From assembly GCA_964397485.1 (NCBI GenBank), contig CAYNHT010000003.1, positions 62,001 through 126,000 of the forward strand: 64,000 nt of DNA. Direction: 5' to 3'. Numbering within the stretch: the stretch's first letter is position 1; each line of letters starts with the position of its first letter. The notes below the pieces were generated by a model, which was not told the origin of the DNA, did not search any database, and saw only the letters and a program-made list of their open reading frames with translations. This DNA comes from CAYNHT01 sp964397485 (GTDB lineage: Bacteria; Bacillota_I; Bacilli_A; RF39; UBA660). Below are positions 60,229 to 64,000 of the stretch, in pieces. Position numbers and translations under genes: made by a program.

Positions 60229-62780
60229 TGAAATTACTATTTATAAACGCCTTAAAAGGGTTAAAGAAGAAAAAAGTGCAGATGTTTGGTATTATCGTTA
60301 TGGTTATGCTATCAACAGGTATTTATACATCAATGAATACGGCATTAGATCGTTTGGAAGATCGTTATTATAATTACTTAGATGAACAAAATGTTGAGGA
60401 TTTTAGTTTCATACCAGTCATTGATTATATGATTGATGTTACTACTAATGACATCGATTTACTTCGTGAAAACGAGTTATCAACTTTAAATGAAGATGAG
60501 AAAGTTATTATAAACAATTATTATGATTGTTTGGAAAATGGAACTGAAGCTTGTAACCAATCTTTATATATGAATGTTAAAAATATTTTTGAAAAATATG
60601 ATGCATACATTTATATTGCTAATAAAAAAGTAGATTCAATTAAAGAGCAATATGACTTTGAATACCAAATTGAAAAAGCTAAAATTATGAGTCATGGTAG
60701 ATATATTACAAAAGCAATGCCTTATATAAATAATAAACTAATAAATAAAACATATTTATTAGAAGGACAATTACCAATAAATGATAACGAAATTACAGTT
60801 TTACCTAAGTTTGCTAAAAATAATAATCTAAAAATTGGTGATGATTATGAATTAGGAGATAAAACCTATACAATAGTTGGGTATACTTATGCTCCAGACC
60901 ATGTATATCCGTTGATATCATTTAGTATGCCAATTTTTGATGAAAAGTACAATAACATTATTTTTATGACAGAAAAAGCTTATAGTGATTTTTTTGGAGT
61001 TAAAGAGGATGTTTATGTAGCAAAGTTTAATTTTGACTATGATAATGATATTAATGTATCATTTCAACGTAATAACAAAAATACTAATGATGAAAACTTA
61101 GATATTTTATCTAAGATTAATAAAAATGAAAATGATAAACTTATGATGTCTTTTTCTACTGTTACTAGAATTATGCGTGTCAACGCAATTCAAATGGAAT
61201 TTTCTTCTAATAGGACATTTGCGGAAACATTTCTTTACTTATTATTAGGGATATCAGTATTTATTATTGTTGTAATAACTAAAAAAAGAATTGATGATGA
61301 AAGATTGCAAATAGGTGTTTTAAAATCACTTGGATATAATTCTTTTGCAATCGCAACAAGTTACTTAGTATATCCAATAATTGGCTCTATACTAGGTGGA
61401 ATATTAGGTTATTTGATTGGTATTAGTTTAAATACATTTCTTACAACGCAATTTTTAAGTTACTATAATGTTCCGTTAGTAGGTTTTGTTTTTAATATAA
61501 ATTATTTATTAAAATCAGTTTTTGTACCAATGATAGTTTTATCTTTACTTAGTTATTTAATTGCTATTTTTATGCTTAGAAAAAAACCATTATATTTATT
61601 AAAAGAAGGAAGTAATCTAAAAATAAATGTTTTCAGTAAAATAGTTACTAAAATAACAAGTTTTCTACCATTTGATTATCGATTTAAATATTCATTAGCT
61701 TTTAGATCATTAGGAAAGTTAATAATAGTATCGCTAACATCATTTTGTACAGGATTATTAATAGTTTTAATTTTGATTGGCTATAATTTATTTAATTCTA
61801 TGATCGAAAGGTCTTTTGAAGGAATGGATTATAAATATATGGTTAACTATATTACTCCACAATTTGATGAGGACCAAAACGATGATTTAGTTTTAGAAAT
61901 AAGCCAAACTTTAGTATCAATAAAAGATAAAAATGGCAATGATAAGAAATTGGAAGAAGAAGGATATGATATTACATTAACAGGAATTGATAGTGCTACA
62001 AAGTATCTAAACAAAGATAAAAATAAAAACAATATAATTCCACAATTATTCGTTGATGATAATATTATAATTAATGAAAATATTAAAGAGGTTATGAAAA
62101 TTGAAACAGGAGATACTTTAATATTTAACTATAATGGCTCAGAAATTAGTTATACTGTTGTTGGTGTAACAGAAGAATATATTGGAAGAACAGCTTATGT
62201 CGATCGTGAACAGTTGAGTACTATTATGGGATTTCCTAAAATAGCATACACAAAAAAATATAGCGAGCAATCAAAATATGCAAATATGAGTGAGTTATCT
62301 GATGAAGAATTATCAGAAATAGCTTCAATTTTCAGTATGGAAGATTTAAAAAGAAATATTAGCAATCAAATGCAAACAGCAAATTCGGCAATTTATTTTG
62401 TTATATTCTTCGCATCATTCATGGCATTAATAATTATTGCGGTTGTTGCTAATATAGTAGTTGAAGAGAATAAGAAAACTATTTCTTTGATGAAAGTGAT
62501 GGGATATAAAAATCCAAAGATTAGTTCAATTGTGCTTAACATATATACTCCGTTTGTAATTGTCGCTTATTTAGCGTCTATCCCAGTGATGATATATGTG
62601 TTAAAGAAAATTGTTAAAAGTTTAGTAGGTGATATGGGATTAGCAATTCCAATATCTTTATCACCACTTATGGCTATAATTGGGTTAATTGGATTAGTAG
62701 TTTCTTACTATATTGCAATCAGTTTATCTAGAAGAGTTTTAAATAAAGTGCCACTTGCAATAGCACTTAAAAGAGAGTAG
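60228..62780 (+). CDS. ABC transporter permease, FtsX-like with two permease modules
   Basis: 850 residues: TM1 (about 13-33), an extracytoplasmic domain (about 40-330), three helices (about 330-460), then a second unit with TM (about 500-525), another extracytoplasmic domain (about 530-690) and three helices (about 700-850). DDERLQIGVLKSLGYNS and EENKKTISLMKVMGYKN are the two coupling motifs. This 10-helix layout is typical of permeases for lipids, peptides or antibiotic resistance. The ribosome-binding site is GGGGTGGG. The substrate is unknown. Confidence 0.93.
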   Translation: MKLLFINALKGLKKKKVQMFGIIVMVMLSTGIYTSMNTALDRLEDRYYNYLDEQNVEDFSFIPVIDYMIDVTTNDIDLLRENELSTLNEDEKVIINNYYDCLENGTEACNQSLYMNVKNIFEKYDAYIYIANKKVDSIKEQYDFEYQIEKAKIMSHGRYITKAMPYINNKLINKTYLLEGQLPINDNEITVLPKFAKNNNLKIGDDYELGDKTYTIVGYTYAPDHVYPLISFSMPIFDEKYNNIIFMTEKAYSDFFGVKEDVYVAKFNFDYDNDINVSFQRNNKNTNDENLDILSKINKNENDKLMMSFSTVTRIMRVNAIQMEFSSNRTFAETFLYLLLGISVFIIVVITKKRIDDERLQIGVLKSLGYNSFAIATSYLVYPIIGSILGGILGYLIGISLNTFLTTQFLSYYNVPLVGFVFNINYLLKSVFVPMIVLSLLSYLIAIFMLRKKPLYLLKEGSNLKINVFSKIVTKITSFLPFDYRFKYSLAFRSLGKLIIVSLTSFCTGLLIVLILIGYNLFNSMIERSFEGMDYKYMVNYITPQFDEDQNDDLVLEISQTLVSIKDKNGNDKKLEEEGYDITLTGIDSATKYLNKDKNKNNIIPQLFVDDNIIINENIKEVMKIETGDTLIFNYNGSEISYTVVGVTEEYIGRTAYVDREQLSTIMGFPKIAYTKKYSEQSKYANMSELSDEELSEIASIFSMEDLKRNISNQMQTANSAIYFVIFFASFMALIIIAVVANIVVEENKKTISLMKVMGYKNPKISSIVLNIYTPFVIVAYLASIPVMIYVLKKIVKSLVGDMGLAIPISLSPLMAIIGLIGLVVSYYIAISLSRRVLNKVPLAIALKRE

Positions 62781-62786
62781 GTGTAT

Positions 62787-63494
62787 ATGAAAAATTTAAT
62801 TGAAATAAAAAATGTCTATAAAACTTACTTTGTTGGTACCGTTCCTAATCATGCATTAAATGGTGTATCATTAGATATTAAAGAGGGCGAAATAGTAGTT
62901 ATTTTAGGACCTAGTGGTAGTGGTAAGACAACGCTACTAAACGTGGTTTCAGGACTGGATAGTGTTACAAGCGGTAAAATTTTATATGACAATAAAAATA
63001 TAACTAAACTAACTGATCATAGAATGACGAAGTTTAGAAAAGATAATCTAGGATTTATTTTTCAAACTTATAATTTACTTGAACATCTAAATGTTTATGA
63101 AAATGTTGCAGTGGGATCTGCGCTTGGAAAAAACAAATGCGATATTAATGAAGTGATTAATGTAGTTGGATTAAAACCTCATAGTCATAAATATATGCAT
63201 GAATTGTCAGGTGGGGAGCAACAAAGAGTATCAATTGCTAGAGCACTTGCTAAAAATCCCAAAGTTATGTTTTGTGATGAACCAACTGGTGCATTAGATG
63301 AGAAAACCGGAAAAAAGGTTTTAGAATCACTAGTTAAGGCAAATAATGAGTTTAAAACAACAATGGTTATTATTACTCACAATCCTGGAATTGCGCTAAT
63401 TGGAGATAGAGTGATAAAAATGAATAGTGGAAAAATTATAGAAGAGAAAATTAATGACAGTCGAGTTAAACCACATGATATCCCATGGGGATAA
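62787..63494 (+). CDS. Second ABC transporter ATPase of the cluster
   Basis: 235 residues; Walker A GPSGSGKTT, LSGGEQQR, Walker B VMFCDEPTGALD, ITHNPG. It is clearly related to the first ATPase but diverged. It starts after GGTG, 6 bases after the permease stop. Two ATPase genes with one permease gene suggest an ATPase heterodimer matching the two-module permease, or a lost second permease. Confidence 0.93.
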   Translation: MKNLIEIKNVYKTYFVGTVPNHALNGVSLDIKEGEIVVILGPSGSGKTTLLNVVSGLDSVTSGKILYDNKNITKLTDHRMTKFRKDNLGFIFQTYNLLEHLNVYENVAVGSALGKNKCDINEVINVVGLKPHSHKYMHELSGGEQQRVSIARALAKNPKVMFCDEPTGALDEKTGKKVLESLVKANNEFKTTMVIITHNPGIALIGDRVIKMNSGKIIEEKINDSRVKPHDIPWG

Positions 63495-63511
63495 GATAAA
63501 AAAGGGAAGCT

Positions 63512-63540
63512 AAAAAATCTTTTGATTTTTTTCTTTTTTT
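63512..63540 (+). terminator. Terminator of the ABC cluster
   Basis: AAAAAATC (63512-63519), TTTT, GATTTTTT (63524-63531), then C and T7. Confidence 0.75.
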
Positions 63541-63552
63541 GTCCCAAAATGA

Positions 63553-63587
63553 TTGAAATAATATTATACCAATAGTATAATATTATT
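63553..63587 (+). promoter_or_regulatory. Promoter inside a 13-bp perfect inverted repeat
   Basis: TTGAAA (63553-63558), 17 bp, TATAAT (63576-63581). The -10 and most of the spacer lie in AATAATATTATAC (63557-63569) / GTATAATATTATT (63575-63587), a perfect inverted repeat with a 5-base centre: operator-like. Confidence 0.65.
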
Positions 63588-63613
63588 CGGCAGTAAATAA
63601 AAGGAGGCTAGGT

Positions 63614-63760
63614 ATGGGAACGTTATTGTTTAAAAATGCTATTGTTATAGCAATCGTTCAAACTAACTCTCATAATTCAGTCTTTAATTTATCGATAATT
63701 TTTCTACTTCTTGTTATTGTGTTACTAATATCTAGTATTGTATTCGATAATAAAAAATAA
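63614..63760 (+). CDS. Small membrane protein, 48 aa
   Basis: A short head (MGTLLFKNAIVIAIVQTNSH) is followed by one strong transmembrane helix (about 26-43) and a charged end (FDNKK). AAGGAGG precedes it, with its own promoter and terminator, so it is probably real. No family recognised. Expression control by the inverted-repeat promoter suggests a regulated small protein. Confidence 0.65.
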   Translation: MGTLLFKNAIVIAIVQTNSHNSVFNLSIIFLLLVIVLLISSIVFDNKK

Positions 63761-63789
63761 AAATTGTATAAAAATATACAATTTTTTTT
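63760..63789 (+). terminator. Terminator of the small membrane protein gene
   Basis: AAATTGTATA (63761-63770), AAAA, TATACAATTT (63775-63784), T-run. Confidence 0.85.
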
Positions 63790-63837
63790 ATTGTTTCCAC
63801 CACTTTGGTGAACTTTACACAACATTTATAACAAACA

Positions 63838-63877
63838 TTGACAAAATGTGCCAAAATGTGATATATTACACGTGTAA
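63838..63877 (+). promoter_or_regulatory. Promoter with direct repeats and a palindrome, before a pseudopilin gene
   Basis: TTGACA (63838-63843), 18 bp, TATATT (63862-63867). The spacer holds a 10-bp tandem repeat (CAAAATGTG at 63842 and 63852), and TTACACGTGTAA (63866-63877) is a perfect palindrome at the -10/+1 region. Confidence 0.65.
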
Positions 63878-63901
63878 AGTAGGAAAGGAATACGGAAAAA
63901 T

Positions 63902-64000
63902 ATGAAAAAAACAAAAGGATTCACATTGATCGAATTATTGGCCGTAATTGTTATATTGGCCATAATAGCTTTAATTGCGACACCAATAATCCTTAAGGTA
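63902..64000 (+). CDS. Type IV pilin-like protein, 3'-truncated by window edge
   Basis: 33 codons are visible. MKKTKGFTLIELLAVIVILA is a canonical prepilin signal (Gly-Phe cleavage, Glu at +5, hydrophobic helix). GGAAAGGA lies upstream. It may be the first gene of a pilus/competence pseudopilin operon, or another surface fusion like the one at 29327. The rest is outside the window. Confidence 0.88.
   Translation, partial: MKKTKGFTLIELLAVIVILAIIALIATPIILKV

Noticed and set aside
60161..60373. 70-codon ORF bridging the first ABC ATPase and the permease
   Set aside because: Lies in another frame across two strongly supported genes and has no ribosome-binding site.
1..64000. CRISPR arrays, tRNA or other rRNA genes, IS transposases
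   Set aside because: I looked for regularly spaced repeats, GGTTCGAATC-type T-loops and transposase motifs and saw none.

Overview
The window is about 64 kb of strongly AT-rich chromosome (roughly 70% A+T by eye, not computed). It comes from a Gram-positive-type, spore-forming Firmicute of the Bacilli/Erysipelotrichia side, possibly one of the uncultured gut 'RF39/Mollicutes-like' groups; that placement is inference. It has PolC, RpoE (delta), GpsB, DivIC, RecU, RNase Y, type-B RNase P RNA and many sporulation genes: spoIVA, spoVIF, yunB, yabG, yabP, yabQ, gerQ, spoVG and a gerA-type operon. The genetic code is standard: prfB (RF2) is present with its classical UGA +1 frameshift, so UGA is a stop here.

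Layout. 1-4.1 kb: end of a sensor kinase, then engB, two unknown genes and der. 4.1-10.6 kb: spoVIF, the convergent gerAA-gerAC-small-gerAB operon, divergent spoIVA, then hup. 10.7-20 kb: cca, a membrane-anchored unknown, dnaD-nth converging on ponA-recU, an anchored surface protein, gpsB, rnpB. 19.5-29.2 kb: rodZ-pgsA-recA-rny, a Tyr/Pro-rich coat-like protein, an M29 aminopeptidase, a degenerate deacetylase-like protein, nrdD-nrdG. 29.3-40.3 kb: a pseudopilin with Ig-like domains, a CBS protein, yunB, a DUF4015-type protein, yutD, a MazG-like protein, prfB, a YitT-family protein, ftsEX, and a condensed yabG-veg-spoVG-yabP-yabQ-divIC block. 40.3-55.5 kb: lemA, gerQ, pduL, a kinase-fold-like unknown, a second class A PBP, ywiB-argS-rpoE, prfA-prmC, polC. 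55.5-64 kb: an accessory region with a fused ABC exporter and secreted protein, then an ATPase-permease-ATPase cluster, a tiny membrane protein and the start of another pseudopilin.

Most prominent finding: the last 111 bp of polC occur twice (55344-55454 and 59320-59430) in direct orientation with only four differences, all synonymous. The downstream copy carries its own terminator. The 3.9 kb between them (small membrane protein, secreted protein, ATPase-permease fusion) looks like an element inserted in the 3' end of polC that supplies a replacement gene end, including the clamp-binding C-terminus. No integrase lies inside it.

Other points. At three places (4116-4156, 11770-11797, 43720-43749 on the minus strand) a terminator-like hairpin buries the ribosome-binding site of the next gene and its T-tract runs into or nearly up to the start codon. 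Sporulation-sigma-like promoters can be read in front of spoIVA and yabP (sigma-E type), gerAA (sigma-G type) and the Tyr/Pro-rich coat-like gene (sigma-K type). Three proteins look like catalytically degenerate members of enzyme folds: a ComEC/beta-lactamase-like, a NodB-like and a protein-kinase-like one.
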